From assembly GCA_036494465.1 (NCBI GenBank), contig DASXOJ010000287.1:17699-81698 (forward strand): a stretch of DNA of 64,000 nt. Direction: 5' to 3'. Positions within the stretch are counted from its first letter, which is position 1; each line of letters begins with the position of its first letter. Source of the DNA: CAJCJE01 sp036494465 (lineage in GTDB: Bacteria > Actinomycetota > Actinomycetes > Mycobacteriales > Pseudonocardiaceae). The notes beneath the pieces are model-generated. The model did not search any database, was not told where the DNA came from, and worked only from the letters and a program-made list of their open reading frames with translations. Shown here piece by piece: positions 36,353 through 44,890 of this stretch. The translations under genes were made by a program, and so were the position numbers.

Positions 36353-36385
36353 GCGGTGCACCGGTACGGGATACCGGCGCACCGC
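36353..36385 (-). terminator. Hairpin after PTS IIB gene
   Basis: A 14-bp stem with one mismatch (36353-36366 with 36372-36385, loop CGGGA), 36 nt downstream of the IIB stop on the minus strand. It separates the 3D-domain/IIB unit from the IIC operon. Confidence 0.6.
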
Positions 36386-36420
36386 TGGAGGGTCGAGCTC
36401 GGCGCTGGGTGCGGCGCCGC

Positions 36421-36912
36421 TCAGATCTTCTTCTTCTCCATCAACTTCAGGAAATCGACCGGCTTGTCCTTGGGCATCATCTGGCTGGTCAGCGAGCCGG
36501 TGAGGGCGGCCATCTTGCGGTACGCCACGGCGTCCTCCGGGGTTACCGAGATCGACCTGGTCACCATCGTGAACTTGGTGCCCGGCTTGGGCGCCTGGTT
36601 GCCGACGTTGACCACCTGGGGCCGCACGCCCGCCTCGATCACTTCCAGCGCGTCCGAACACCACTTCGCCAGGATCATGATGTTCTCGCCCTCGGCTTCC
36701 GGGCTCAGGCAGTGCTTGGCCGCGTCGGCGACCGACAGCACTGACGTGCGCACCCCGCGGGCCGCCTGCGGCAGCAACAGCCGCTGCAACTCGTCCTGGG
36801 CTACCTCGTCGTTGGCCACCACGATGTGGTCGACCCCGATGTAGCTGACCCAAGCAACGGTGACCTGGCCGTGGACCAGCCGATTATCGATGCGCAAGTG
36901 CTTGACGGTCAT
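36421..36912 (-). CDS. PTS mannose/fructose/sorbose-family EIIB component
   Basis: A 163-residue cytoplasmic protein. HLRIDNRLVHGQVTVAWV presents the phosphorylated His about 14, and HIVVANDEVAQDELQ and MILAKW are family motifs. It takes phosphate from IIA and gives it to the sugar entering through IIC/IID. It is split from the IIC-IID-IIA run by 392 bp and lies 117 bp after the secreted 3D-domain gene, so it may be transcribed with that gene. The start ATG 36912 is preceded by GGGAG. Confidence 0.92.
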   Translation of the reverse strand: MTVKHLRIDNRLVHGQVTVAWVSYIGVDHIVVANDEVAQDELQRLLLPQAARGVRTSVLSVADAAKHCLSPEAEGENIMILAKWCSDALEVIEAGVRPQVVNVGNQAPKPGTKFTMVTRSISVTPEDAVAYRKMAALTGSLTSQMMPKDKPVDFLKLMEKKKI

Positions 36913-37029
36913 CCGGAGCTCCCTACCGATCTAGCTCCCGCGAGCCACCCGGGGCCTGCGGAAATGGTCCAGGCCACGCTACCCGACAAGGCCAGTTCAC
37001 GGTGCGGTTCTCCCTGCGGCGGCCGCTGT

Positions 37030-37785
37030 TCAGTTGATGGTGATCGTCTGCTGCTGCACGCCCCAGTTGTTGGCCTCGCCGCCGGGGAGCCAGACGTCGG
37101 TGATGCTGCCCTCGATCCAGTCGCCGATGTCCGCCGCGTAGCAGGAGCCGTAGCCGGGCACGGTGAACCGGGTGCCCCACGGGATGGTCCGCGCGTCCAC
37201 CGCGCAGTAGCCGAGACCCGCGTTGTAGCCGAGCGCGGTCTGGCCGCCGTCGTTGTAGGAGGTGATCGTGTAGGTGAACTTGGTGCCGGACGGGATCGAG
37301 TACGGGGCGAGCTGGTTGTTGCTACCGACCCGGTAGGCGGTGGAGATCTGGCCGATCGCGCTCGGATCGGTGTTGTCCGCGCTCATCGCGTACACCTGGT
37401 AGTTCGCGTTCTGGCACGGTGCCGAGTCGGTGACCAGGAAGCTCGGCTGGCCCCAGTCGTCGATCCACTGCAGGGCCTGGCCGTTCTTGAACGCGCGATA
37501 GGCGACCGCGCCGGGCACCCGGTTGAAGGTGAAGGTCACGGTGCCGTTGGAGTTGAGGCTGCCGCTGATGCCGGTCGGCGCGGGCAGCCGGTTGCTGATG
37601 TTCACCGGCGGGGCGAGCGTGCCGGGATCGGTGCCGCCGACGATCGGCCGGGTCGGGATCGGGCCGGTGTAGAAGAACGGGCAGCCGGGCAGGGCGCTGG
37701 GGCCGGCAGCTGCGGCCGGCGCGATCACTACGCCCAGGGCGGCGATGCCGGTGCATAAGAGGGTGAGCAGTCTGAGTCTCTTCAC
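37030..37785 (-). CDS. Secreted 3D-domain protein
   Basis: A 251-residue exported protein. The signal peptide MKRLRLLTLLCTGIAALG... ends at AAAAG near residue 28. A fibronectin-like middle (about 65-150) is followed by a 3D domain: VDARTIPWGTRFTVPGYG, then AADIGDWIEGSITDVWLPG, with the three conserved Asp residues. 3D domains occur in Rpf/YabE-type wall-acting proteins and fold like RlpA. The start GTG 37785 has AAGGAG 8 nt upstream. Codon 10 is TTA (37758-37756). An operator like that of the PTS IIC gene lies in front of it. Confidence 0.85.
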   Translation of the reverse strand: MKRLRLLTLLCTGIAALGVVIAPAAAAGPSALPGCPFFYTGPIPTRPIVGGTDPGTLAPPVNISNRLPAPTGISGSLNSNGTVTFTFNRVPGAVAYRAFKNGQALQWIDDWGQPSFLVTDSAPCQNANYQVYAMSADNTDPSAIGQISTAYRVGSNNQLAPYSIPSGTKFTYTITSYNDGGQTALGYNAGLGYCAVDARTIPWGTRFTVPGYGSCYAADIGDWIEGSITDVWLPGGEANNWGVQQQTITIN

Positions 37786-37831
37786 GTGCCGACTCCTTCG
37801 GGGGGAGGTCGTGGCAATACGGGTGAAAACG

Positions 37832-37919
37832 ACGCTATGTGTGCTGGATCACACGGGTCAATGGGTCTAGACCATTCCCAGTTGACAGATCCACGAGCCA
37901 CCCCTGAGTGGTCCAGACC
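37832..37919 (-). promoter_or_regulatory. Promoter and dre-like operators of the 3D-domain/IIB unit
   Basis: Minus strand: -35 TTGACC (37861-37856), 18-bp spacer, -10 TAGCGT (37837-37832), leader about 40 nt. The perfect palindrome GGTCTAGACC (37864-37873) abuts the -35; the 16-mer ATGGGTCTAGACCATT matches the dre consensus at 13 of 16 positions. A second, weaker site GGTCCAGACC (37910-37919) lies 46 bp away, nearer the divergent MetE-like gene. The same CTAGA-centred motif precedes PTS IIC. Confidence 0.65.
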
Positions 37920-37970
37920 TCGATGGCCCGGACGGCTGCCCGAACGCGGATTTTCGGCAGGTGACAGGCT

Positions 37971-39074
37971 GTGCCCGTGACGCCGAACCTGCTGCCGCCG
38001 GACGACTTCTCGCCGGACGAGTTCACCCCCGAGCCGCCGCCGTCACCCTGGACGCCAGGCGCGGCAACCGCCATCGGCTCGATGCCCGGCACCGACCCGG
38101 TCGAAGCCATCACCACCGTCTTCGGCGAACTACCCGACCTGCCACACCTGCCAGAACTCCCCGCGCGCGGCCTCGGCGCCGACCTGATCGGCCGCACCGC
38201 CGCGCTGCTCGTCGACCTCCCGTTCGAGCTGGTGCCCTCCGGCTACCGGGTCACCGCGCACCCCAGCTCGGAACAGCGCCGCGCCACCGAACTGCTCCGC
38301 CGCGACCTCGACGCCCTCCAGGAAGTCGCCGACCGCACCGGCGCCCGACCCAACGCGGTCAAGGTGCAGGTCGCCGGCCCGTGGACGTTGACCGCCGACA
38401 TCGAACTCGTCCGGGGCCACCGCGTCCTCACCGATCCCGGCGCACTCCGCGAATTCAGCCAGTCGCTTGCCGAAGGGCTCACCGCGCACATCGCCGAAGT
38501 CGGTGCCCGCACCGGCGCACCCGTGCTCGTCCAACTCGACGAACCCACCCTGCCCTCGGTGCTCGCCGGCCGGCTGCGCACCCCATCCGGATTCGGCATG
38601 GTGCCGGCCGTCGGCACCCACGAAGCGGTCGAACTGCTCAACACGGTGATCGAAGCCGCGCGCGCGGCCAGCGGACGCGACGTGATCGTGCACTGCTGCG
38701 CGCCCAACGTGCCGATCGGCCTGCTGCGCGAAGCGGGCGCCACCGCCATCTCGCTCGACGCGACCCTGCTGTCCGGCGCCGACTCGGAAATGCTCGACGC
38801 CATCGGCGAAGCCTGGGACGCGGGCACCATGCTGCTGCTCGGTCTCGTGCCGAGCACCGACCCGGCCCGCGCGCCGACCCTGCACGACGTCGCCAAGCCC
38901 GCGTTGGACCTGATCGACCGGATCGGCTTCGCCCGCACCCTGCTCGCCGACCGCGCCGTCCCCACCCCGACCTGCGGCCTCGCCGGCGCCAGCCAGGCAT
39001 GGGCACGTCAGGCGCTCACCCTCACCCGCGAACTCGGCGCCGCTTTCCTGGAACCGCCCGAGTCCTGGCGTTAA
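37971..39074 (+). CDS. MetE-like (UROD/cobalamin-independent methionine synthase C-terminal fold) protein
   Basis: A 367-residue barrel protein of the MetE C-terminal/UROD superfamily, orthologous by position to Rv3015c beside ligA. AIGSMPGTDPVEA near the N terminus, VKVQVAGPWTLTADIEL, VLVQLDEPTLPSVLAG and VIVHCCAPNVPIGLLR (with a possible zinc Cys pair) are visible. The folate-binding N-terminal half of full MetE is absent, so methionine synthesis is not assured. The start is GTG 37971; GTG 37977 is an alternative. The gene points to ligA in the conserved order. Confidence 0.85.
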   Translation: MPVTPNLLPPDDFSPDEFTPEPPPSPWTPGAATAIGSMPGTDPVEAITTVFGELPDLPHLPELPARGLGADLIGRTAALLVDLPFELVPSGYRVTAHPSSEQRRATELLRRDLDALQEVADRTGARPNAVKVQVAGPWTLTADIELVRGHRVLTDPGALREFSQSLAEGLTAHIAEVGARTGAPVLVQLDEPTLPSVLAGRLRTPSGFGMVPAVGTHEAVELLNTVIEAARAASGRDVIVHCCAPNVPIGLLREAGATAISLDATLLSGADSEMLDAIGEAWDAGTMLLLGLVPSTDPARAPTLHDVAKPALDLIDRIGFARTLLADRAVPTPTCGLAGASQAWARQALTLTRELGAAFLEPPESWR

Positions 39075-39135
39075 GTCCGGGTTGGGTTCGCCCGTTGTTC
39101 CGACGCGGCGAACGTCGTCCCTGCACAATGACGAA

Positions 39136-39816
39136 ATGAAGTGGTTCCGGCGGCGAAGCGCCGCGCCGACCGAGTCCATAGCGGACATCGCCCAGGCACG
39201 CGCCGAACGGTTCTGGGCGCGGTGGACCGAGCAACTGCCGTTGATCAGCGCGGCCCTCGGCGACCGCGAACCCGGCCGGGTCGAGAACGACCTGTGCGAC
39301 CTCGTCGCCGAACTCCACCCCGACCTGCACTTCGCCCTCGACCGAGGCCAGCGTGCCGTGTACGCGTTGGTGATCAGCGGCCAGGAGGACCCCAACCTGC
39401 GCCCGTACACCGACGCGTGGAAAGCCGCGGCGCCGCACGACGACCTGATCTGGGAGTACCACGACTCCGTCCCGCCCGTCCCCGACCCGCGCGAGGTCAC
39501 CGTCAACCTGGCCGGTCACGCGATCCGGTTGGCAGACATCCTCGTCGTCGCCCAGGTCGACGATGCGGAACACGTCGTCGACGTCGCCGTCTACCACCCC
39601 GAACTCGCCGAACTCGACCAGCCCAGCCAACAGGCCCTCACCTTCCTGCCGCTCGACGCCACCCTCGGCGAACGCGTTGCCGGACAACGACTCCGCCGCG
39701 TCGAGACCGCGCTGGAAAAACCCGAGAACGCGATCTCCCTCATCGACCTACGCGACCTGGTCGGCCGACTCGACACCCCCGAACCGGAACCCGGGCTCGA
39801 GGCGGAACAGGAATAG
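39136..39816 (+). CDS. Conserved actinobacterial hypothetical protein
   Basis: A 226-residue soluble protein without recognised domain. It begins MKWFRRRSA; ARAERFWARWTEQLP, DLVAELHPDLHFALDRGQRAVYALVISGQEDPNLRPYTDAW and WEYHDSVPPVPDP suggest an alpha/beta domain. The C-terminal tail is acidic (PEPEPGLEAEQE). The start ATG 39136 excludes non-conserved upstream sequence. The stop TAG shares its last base with the GTG of the following broken antitoxin gene. Confidence 0.68.
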   Translation: MKWFRRRSAAPTESIADIAQARAERFWARWTEQLPLISAALGDREPGRVENDLCDLVAELHPDLHFALDRGQRAVYALVISGQEDPNLRPYTDAWKAAAPHDDLIWEYHDSVPPVPDPREVTVNLAGHAIRLADILVVAQVDDAEHVVDVAVYHPELAELDQPSQQALTFLPLDATLGERVAGQRLRRVETALEKPENAISLIDLRDLVGRLDTPEPEPGLEAEQE

Positions 39817-40486
39817 TGACGGTGACGGATGTTCGGTTTTCTCAGCCGCTGATGACGATGGCGGATGCCAGCCGACACTTGGGGATCCCTCAGCAAACGT
39901 TTCACAGATGGGCACGCGGTTATGAGCGCGGTGAGCCACTGTGCACGTGACGGAGACGGACAGTATTGGCCGTGCGAGTGTGCCATTTGTGGCACTGGCT
40001 GAGGCATGGGTACTGGCAGGTCTGCGTAAGGCTGGTGTGCGGCCTCGGCTTATTCGTCCTGCCCTGGAGCAGCTAGAAAAAGAGTTCGGGCGGGAGTATG
40101 TTCTCGTGTCGCCGTCTTTGGGCACCGATGGCATTGGTGTGCTGTGGGATTTCTCGAAAACTACTGTCGGCGTCGACCTGATCGAGGGTGGTACAGGGCA
40201 GGCAGTGATCCGCGAAATTGTGCAGGACTACGTTCGATACATTGGTTTCGCTGTGGATGATTATCCGAATCATTTGGAGCTCAAGCCGTTTGAGCCAGCG
40301 AAGGTCGTGATCGACCCGTACCGAGCCTCTGGTCAGCCGGTATTTGCTGGTTCCGGGGCGAGGGTCGCGAATGTCGCGGCCATGCTCAAGGCGGGCGAGA
40401 GTCCCGACATCGTCGCGCAGGAACACGGAATCGGAATCGAAGCGGTCCGATCCGCCGCACGCGTCCTCTTGGGCCGCGCCGCTTGA
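39816..40486 (+). pseudogene. DUF433-type antitoxin, split by a one-base frameshift
   Basis: Frame 1 from GTG 39816 reads VTVTDVRFSQPLMTMADASR...WARGYERGEPLCT and stops at 39950. Frame 2 from 39941 continues with VHVTETDSIGRASVPFVALAEAWVLAG... to GRAA, stop 40484-40486. Inserting one G after CTG at 39939-39941 restores an uninterrupted protein of about 222 residues: an N-terminal HTH (SRHLGIPQQTFHRWARGY) and a C-terminal DUF433 domain (GQPVFAGSGARVANVAAMLKAGE). Intact relatives usually precede a DUF5615 PIN-like toxin gene; none is found here. Composition is AT-richer than neighbours, suggesting transfer. Confidence 0.82.
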
Positions 40487-40612
40487 TTTCTATGACGAGT
40501 TGGCCGCATGTCGGCGGCTCTGCTCGGACCGTCGACGTACTCCAGTCGGCGTTGCCGACCGGCGGCGGGGCCGGAGGGAGAGTCGAGACGTCACCGGCGG
40601 GCTTTCCCGGAC

Positions 40613-40618
40613 TACGCT
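40613..40618 (+). promoter_or_regulatory. -10 element for ligA
   Basis: TACGCT (TANNNT) ends exactly 6 nt before the ligA GTG at 40625, predicting a leaderless transcript. No Shine-Dalgarno precedes that GTG. Confidence 0.5.
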
Positions 40619-40624
40619 GCCACC

Positions 40625-42760
40625 GTGACCAGCATCGATACCGCTGAGGGTGCCGAGGATGTGCCTGCCGAGGTTCGCGAGCGGCATGCCGCGCTCGCCG
40701 AGGAGCTGCGCGGGCACCAGTTCCGCTATTACGTGCTGGATTCGCCGACCGTCACCGACGGCGAGTTCGACGCGTTGCTGGTGGAGTTGGAGGGGATCGA
40801 GACGGCGCATCCTTCGCTGATCACGCCGGATTCGCCGACGCAGCGGGTGGGCGGCACGTTCTCGACCGATTTCACCGCGTACGACCATCTCGAACGCATG
40901 CTGAGCCTGGACGACGTGTTCTCGCTCGACGAGTTGCGTGGATGGGGTGAGCGGGTCGATCGTGATCTGGCCGAGGTGACCGGGCCGGTGCATTTCCTGT
41001 GCGAGTTGAAGATCGACGGTCTTGCCGTCAATCTGCGGTACGAGAACGGCAAGCTCACCAGGGGGCTGACCAGGGGTGACGGCCGCACCGGCGAGGATGT
41101 GACGCTGAACCTGCTGACCATGCCGGACGTGCCGACGCAGTTGCGGGGCACCGACGAGTTTCCGCTGCCCGCGCTGGTGGAGGTGCGCGGCGAGGTGTTC
41201 TTCCGGGTGGAGCAGTTCCTGGAACTCAATGCCGCGCTGGTCGAGGCGGGCAAGCCGCCGTATGCGAATCCGCGCAACACCGCCGCTGGTTCGTTGCGGC
41301 AGAAGGATCCTCGGGTAACGGCGACCCGTCCGCTGCGGTTGATCTGCCACGGGCTGGGCAAGCGCGAGGGCTTCGAGCCTGGGCGCCAGTCTGACGCGTA
41401 TCGGGCGATGCAGGCGTGGGGGCTGCCGGTGTCCACGCACACCACGATCGTGACGAACTTCGACCAGGTGGTCGAAAGGATCACCTACTGGGGTGAACAT
41501 CGGCACGACGTCGAGCACGAGATCGACGGCCTGGTGGTGAAGGTCGACGAGGTGGCGTTGCAGCGGCGGCTGGGTACGACGTCGCGGGCGCCGCGGTGGG
41601 CGATCGCGTACAAGTATCCGCCGGAGGAGGCGACGACCCGGCTGCTGAACATCGACGTCCAGGTGGGCCGGACCGGTCGGGTGACGCCGTATGCGCAGAT
41701 GGAGCCGGTCAAGATCGCCGGGTCGACGGTGGCCCAGGCGACCTTGCACAACGCGGACGAGGTGGTGCGCAAGGGCGTGCTGATCGGTGACCGGGTGGTG
41801 ATTCGCAAGGCGGGCGACGTCATCCCGGAGATTCTCGGGCCGGTGGTGGACGCGCGCACCGGCGAGGAGTATCCGTTCGTGATGCCGGTGGTGTGCCCGG
41901 AGTGCGGCACGGTGCTGCGCAGGGAGAAGGAGAGCGACGTCGACATCCGCTGTCCCAACGCGCGGTTCTGCCCTGGTCAGCTGCGCGAGCGCCTCGTCTA
42001 CCTGGCCGGTCGCCGGTCGCTGGACATCGAGGTGCTCGGTTACGAGGCGGCGACCGCGCTGTACACGTCCGGTGCGATGACCGACGAAGGCGACCTGTTC
42101 GACCTCGACGAGGACCGACTGTCCACGGTGGGCCTGTTCCGCACCAAGGCCGGTGAGCTGTCCGCGAACGCGCGCAAGCTGCTGGCCAACCTGGACACGG
42201 TCAAGGATCGTCCGCTGTGGAGGATCCTGGTCGGGTTGTCCATCCGGCACGTCGGCCCGACCGCCGCGCAGGCGCTGGCCAGGGAGTTCGCCTCGATGGA
42301 CGCGATCGAGTCGGCCAGCGAGGAGCAGCTCGCCGATGTGGACGGTGTCGGCCCGACCATCGCGGCCGCGACGCGCGAGTGGTTCGAGGTCGACTGGCAC
42401 CGCGAGATCGTGCGGAGGTGGCGTGCGGCCGGGGTGGACATGGTGGACGTGCGTGACGAGTCGGTGCCGCGCAACCTGGTCGGCCAGTCGATCGTGGTGA
42501 CCGGCTCGCTGCCTGGTTTCTCGCGCGACGAGGCCAAGGAGGCGATCACCGGGCGTGGCGGCAGGGCGGTGTCCTCGGTGTCCAAGAAGACGTCGTTCGT
42601 GGTGGTCGGTGAGAACCCGGGGTCCAAGTACGACAAGGCGGTGCAGCTCAGGGTTCCCGTGCTTGACGAGGACGGTTTCCGGGTACTGCTCGAGTCTGGA
42701 CCGGACGCGGCAGCCGAGGTCGCGTCGATCGGTGAGGGCACGAGCGAGGAGGAGGCGTAG
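40625..42760 (+). CDS. ligA: NAD-dependent DNA ligase LigA
   Basis: A 711-residue essential replication ligase that seals nicks using NAD+. Order of domains: Ia (HQFRYYVLDSP, about 30), nucleotidyltransferase with catalytic Lys in LCELKIDGLA (about 128), OB fold, zinc finger (CPECGTVL ... CPNARFC), helix-hairpin-helix region, and C-terminal BRCT (VGQSIVVTGSLPGFSRDE). The start GTG 40625 follows a -10 box by 6 nt; upstream in-frame sequence to 40508 is non-conserved. Orthologue of Rv3014c, following the Rv3015c-like gene after the broken antitoxin. Confidence 0.96.
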   Translation: MTSIDTAEGAEDVPAEVRERHAALAEELRGHQFRYYVLDSPTVTDGEFDALLVELEGIETAHPSLITPDSPTQRVGGTFSTDFTAYDHLERMLSLDDVFSLDELRGWGERVDRDLAEVTGPVHFLCELKIDGLAVNLRYENGKLTRGLTRGDGRTGEDVTLNLLTMPDVPTQLRGTDEFPLPALVEVRGEVFFRVEQFLELNAALVEAGKPPYANPRNTAAGSLRQKDPRVTATRPLRLICHGLGKREGFEPGRQSDAYRAMQAWGLPVSTHTTIVTNFDQVVERITYWGEHRHDVEHEIDGLVVKVDEVALQRRLGTTSRAPRWAIAYKYPPEEATTRLLNIDVQVGRTGRVTPYAQMEPVKIAGSTVAQATLHNADEVVRKGVLIGDRVVIRKAGDVIPEILGPVVDARTGEEYPFVMPVVCPECGTVLRREKESDVDIRCPNARFCPGQLRERLVYLAGRRSLDIEVLGYEAATALYTSGAMTDEGDLFDLDEDRLSTVGLFRTKAGELSANARKLLANLDTVKDRPLWRILVGLSIRHVGPTAAQALAREFASMDAIESASEEQLADVDGVGPTIAAATREWFEVDWHREIVRRWRAAGVDMVDVRDESVPRNLVGQSIVVTGSLPGFSRDEAKEAITGRGGRAVSSVSKKTSFVVVGENPGSKYDKAVQLRVPVLDEDGFRVLLESGPDAAAEVASIGEGTSEEEA

Positions 42761-42825
42761 CGATGACGCGCGCGAGGGGGACTTCAGGTAGGCGGATCGC
42801 CCGGGTACGTGTGGGCTGAGCGCTG

Positions 42826-43551
42826 ATGTTGCAGTGCTGCCTCAACGGCACCAGAGCCATCGCCGACCACCCCACCCTGCCGGTCAGTCCGGCGCAGATC
42901 GCCGACGACGCGGTGTCGCTGGCCGAGGTGGGGGTCAGATCCGTGCACATCCACCCCCGTGACCTGACCGGCCTGGAAGCGCTGGCCGGACCGACGATCG
43001 CGCCGACCGTGGCGCGCCTGCGCTCGATCGCGCCGAGAGTCGGCATCGGCGTGACCACTGCCGCGTGGATCGAACCGGACACCCCGACCCGGATCGACCT
43101 GCTCGCGGGCTGGGCCGGTCTTGGCGCGGGCAGGCCCGACTTCGCTTCGGTGAACGTGCACGAGGACGGCTGGCTGGCCGCCTGCGAAGTACTCACCTCG
43201 GGGCGGATCGGCATCGAACTGGGGGTGTTCCACCTGGAAGCGGCGAAGGAACTGCGCGCGGCGGGCATTCCGGCCGGTTCGATCCGGGTGCTGGTCGAGG
43301 TGCAGGCCACCGAGCCGATGGGTGCGCTCGCCGAACTGGACAAGCTGCTCGACGAGCTGAGCTGGGTCAACCTGCCGATCCTCGCGCACGGCGAGGAGGG
43401 CGGCGCCTGGCCGGTGCTGCTGGAGGCGTCGCGGCGTGGCCTGGACACCCGGATCGGCCTTGAGGACGTGCTGGTCCTCCCGGACGGCAGCCCGGCCCAT
43501 GACAACCTCGACCTGGTCAGGGCAGCCCGCGAACTGGGCGTCTACGAATAG
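42826..43551 (+). CDS. 3-keto-5-aminohexanoate cleavage enzyme family (BKACE, DUF849)
   Basis: A 241-residue barrel protein, shorter than the about 280-residue norm. LQCCLNGTRAIADHP at the N terminus, VHIHPRD (metal-binding His pair), VGVTTAAWI-like GIGVTTAAWI, and PDFASVNVHEDG are BKACE landmarks. Family members condense a beta-keto acid with acetyl-CoA, using zinc. The true beta-keto acid cannot be predicted from sequence. It stands alone between ligA and the ACT-domain gene; it is not part of the mycobacterial order. Confidence 0.83.
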   Translation: MLQCCLNGTRAIADHPTLPVSPAQIADDAVSLAEVGVRSVHIHPRDLTGLEALAGPTIAPTVARLRSIAPRVGIGVTTAAWIEPDTPTRIDLLAGWAGLGAGRPDFASVNVHEDGWLAACEVLTSGRIGIELGVFHLEAAKELRAAGIPAGSIRVLVEVQATEPMGALAELDKLLDELSWVNLPILAHGEEGGAWPVLLEASRRGLDTRIGLEDVLVLPDGSPAHDNLDLVRAARELGVYE

Positions 43552-43568
43552 CCGCGCGCAGGGTCGAG

Positions 43569-44222
43569 TCAGCCGTCCAGGACGACGGTGATGATGCCGG
43601 CCAGGTGGGCGAGGCGGGCGACCTCGGCGGCGCGGAACATGGGGCCGCCGGGGCGTCCGACGAGCAGGGCCTGGTCGGGTTTGCCCAAGGGCGTCGCCGC
43701 GAGTTCGGTGCCGAGTTCCTGCCAGGTCTGCGGCACCCACGGATCTTCGCCGTCCAGGACGGTGGCGCGTGATAACGGCATCCAGGGCAGGGTGTCGCTG
43801 ATCGCTTCGGGTGCCGCCGCGCTCGACGCGAGGGTGACGATGCCCTTGGTGTCGGCGCGTAGCGTGACGGCCCAGCCCGCGCGGACGATCCTGGGTACGC
43901 CCTCGGTGAAGATGCTGATGCCGTTGCGCGGGTCTTCGGCGACTTCCTCGACGAGTTCGAGTTCGCGGTGGGTGTCCAGCACGCCCGCGTAGGGGCGGAC
44001 CGCGTCGACTTCGACGCCGTCGACGGACTCGGCGGCGGTGATCAGCACGTCGGGCAGGCGACCGGCAGGCAGTTCGACGACGAGGTCGTCCACGGCGAGA
44101 CCGGAGCCGCGTTCGACGACGTCCACGCTGAGGATGTCGGCTCCGATTCCGCCCAACGCGGTGGCGACCGCGCCGAGCGAGCCGGGGCTGTCCGGGAGCT
44201 GGACCCGGATCAGAAAGGACAA
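43569..44222 (-). CDS. ACT domain-containing protein (Rv3013-like)
   Basis: A 217-residue protein. The N-terminal ACT domain begins FLIRVQLPDSPGSLGAVATALGGIGADILSVDVVERG and probably binds an amino acid; the rest (GWAVTLRADTKGIVTLA, LLVGRPGGPMFRAAEVARLAHLAGI) resembles a degenerate GNAT or amino-acid-responsive domain. I choose TTG 44222, because AGGAGG lies 9 nt upstream and the homologous start coincides; the frame stays open to 44630 but lacks support. Conserved between ligA and gatC. Confidence 0.82.
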   Translation of the reverse strand: MSFLIRVQLPDSPGSLGAVATALGGIGADILSVDVVERGSGLAVDDLVVELPAGRLPDVLITAAESVDGVEVDAVRPYAGVLDTHRELELVEEVAEDPRNGISIFTEGVPRIVRAGWAVTLRADTKGIVTLASSAAAPEAISDTLPWMPLSRATVLDGEDPWVPQTWQELGTELAATPLGKPDQALLVGRPGGPMFRAAEVARLAHLAGIITVVLDG

Positions 44223-44550
44223 CGCCGAAAGCCTCCTGTTTCGCGTGCGGAGCCTCGCCGTCCGCGCTTGTGCGTACTCGATCGAATCGTGCCGTAAATA
44301 GCAGGCATCGTGTTTTCCGGGCGCCGATTGTGGCAGACAACGCCGACTCCGGCAGGGCTTGTCCGTCTGACGGGACATGCCCACCTGCGCCGACGCTGGC
44401 GTAACCCGGTCGAATTCGGAAGCAGGACCACCATAGACTTGCCAGGTCACGCCGTGGGTGTCGGCATCGTGAACAGCCGAGCACCCCATCCGCGCCATCG
44501 ACGCCGAAGTTGACGCCGATGAACACGATCGCAGTAACACGGGAGCTCTA
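44223..44550. other. 328-bp divergent region between ACT gene and gatC
   Basis: Holds the ACT gene ribosome site (AGGAGG, minus strand, 44237-44232) and probably the gatCA promoter: TAGACT (44434-44439) fits TANNNT and would give a leader of about 110 nt. A GGGAG ribosome site precedes gatC. No gene is supported here. Confidence 0.4.
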
Positions 44551-44889
44551 GTGTCCTTGTCGACCCCCAGCGGGGGGAGCGCCTCTGAGGGGCGCGCTAT
44601 CTCGCGCGGCGATGTCGCACACCTCGCCAAACTGGCCCGACTGGCCGTGACCGAGGAAGAACTGGACCTGTTCGCCGGTCAGCTGGATGTCATCCTGCAG
44701 TCGGTGGCCACGGTCGGTGAGGTCGCCGCCGACGACATTCCGCCCACCTCGCACGCGGTTCCGTTGACCAACGTCTTCCGACAGGACGAGGTCCGGCCGT
44801 GTCTGACCCAGGAACAGGCCCTGTCCGGCGCGCCGGCTGCCGAGGACGGGCGCTTCCGGGTGCCGAGGATCTTGGGGGAGGAACAATAA
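44551..44889 (+). CDS. gatC: Aspartyl/glutamyl-tRNA amidotransferase subunit C
   Basis: A 112-residue GatC. ISRGDVAHLAKLARLAVTEEELDLFAGQLDVIL is the typical helical start, followed by PLTNVFRQDEVRPCLTQEQAL and a GRFRVPRILGEEQ tail. It clamps GatA to GatB in the complex that amidates Glu-tRNA(Gln) or Asp-tRNA(Asn). The start is GTG 44551, 5 nt after GGGAG. It is separated from gatA by one base, so translation is coupled. Confidence 0.95.
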   Translation: MSLSTPSGGSASEGRAISRGDVAHLAKLARLAVTEEELDLFAGQLDVILQSVATVGEVAADDIPPTSHAVPLTNVFRQDEVRPCLTQEQALSGAPAAEDGRFRVPRILGEEQ

Positions 44890-44890
44890 A

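Larger units (their letters stand above)
36029..36420. other. 392-bp region between PTS IIB and IIC genes
   Basis: Contains the IIB terminator-like hairpin (36353-36385), then on the minus strand the IIC promoter and operators (36085-36142) and an untranslated leader of about 80 nt with an A-rich stretch near 36074-36080. The middle part (36150-36350) has AT-richer sequence (GTTAATTATT near 36185) but no gene that I can support. Confidence 0.5.

Noticed and set aside
39816..40486. Programmed frameshift in the DUF433 gene
   Set aside because: No slippery heptamer or downstream stem at 39936-39945; a lost G is simpler.
40490..42400. Long minus-strand open frame opposite ligA
   Set aside because: His/Arg-rich sequence without domain; the opposite strand is ligA over its whole length.
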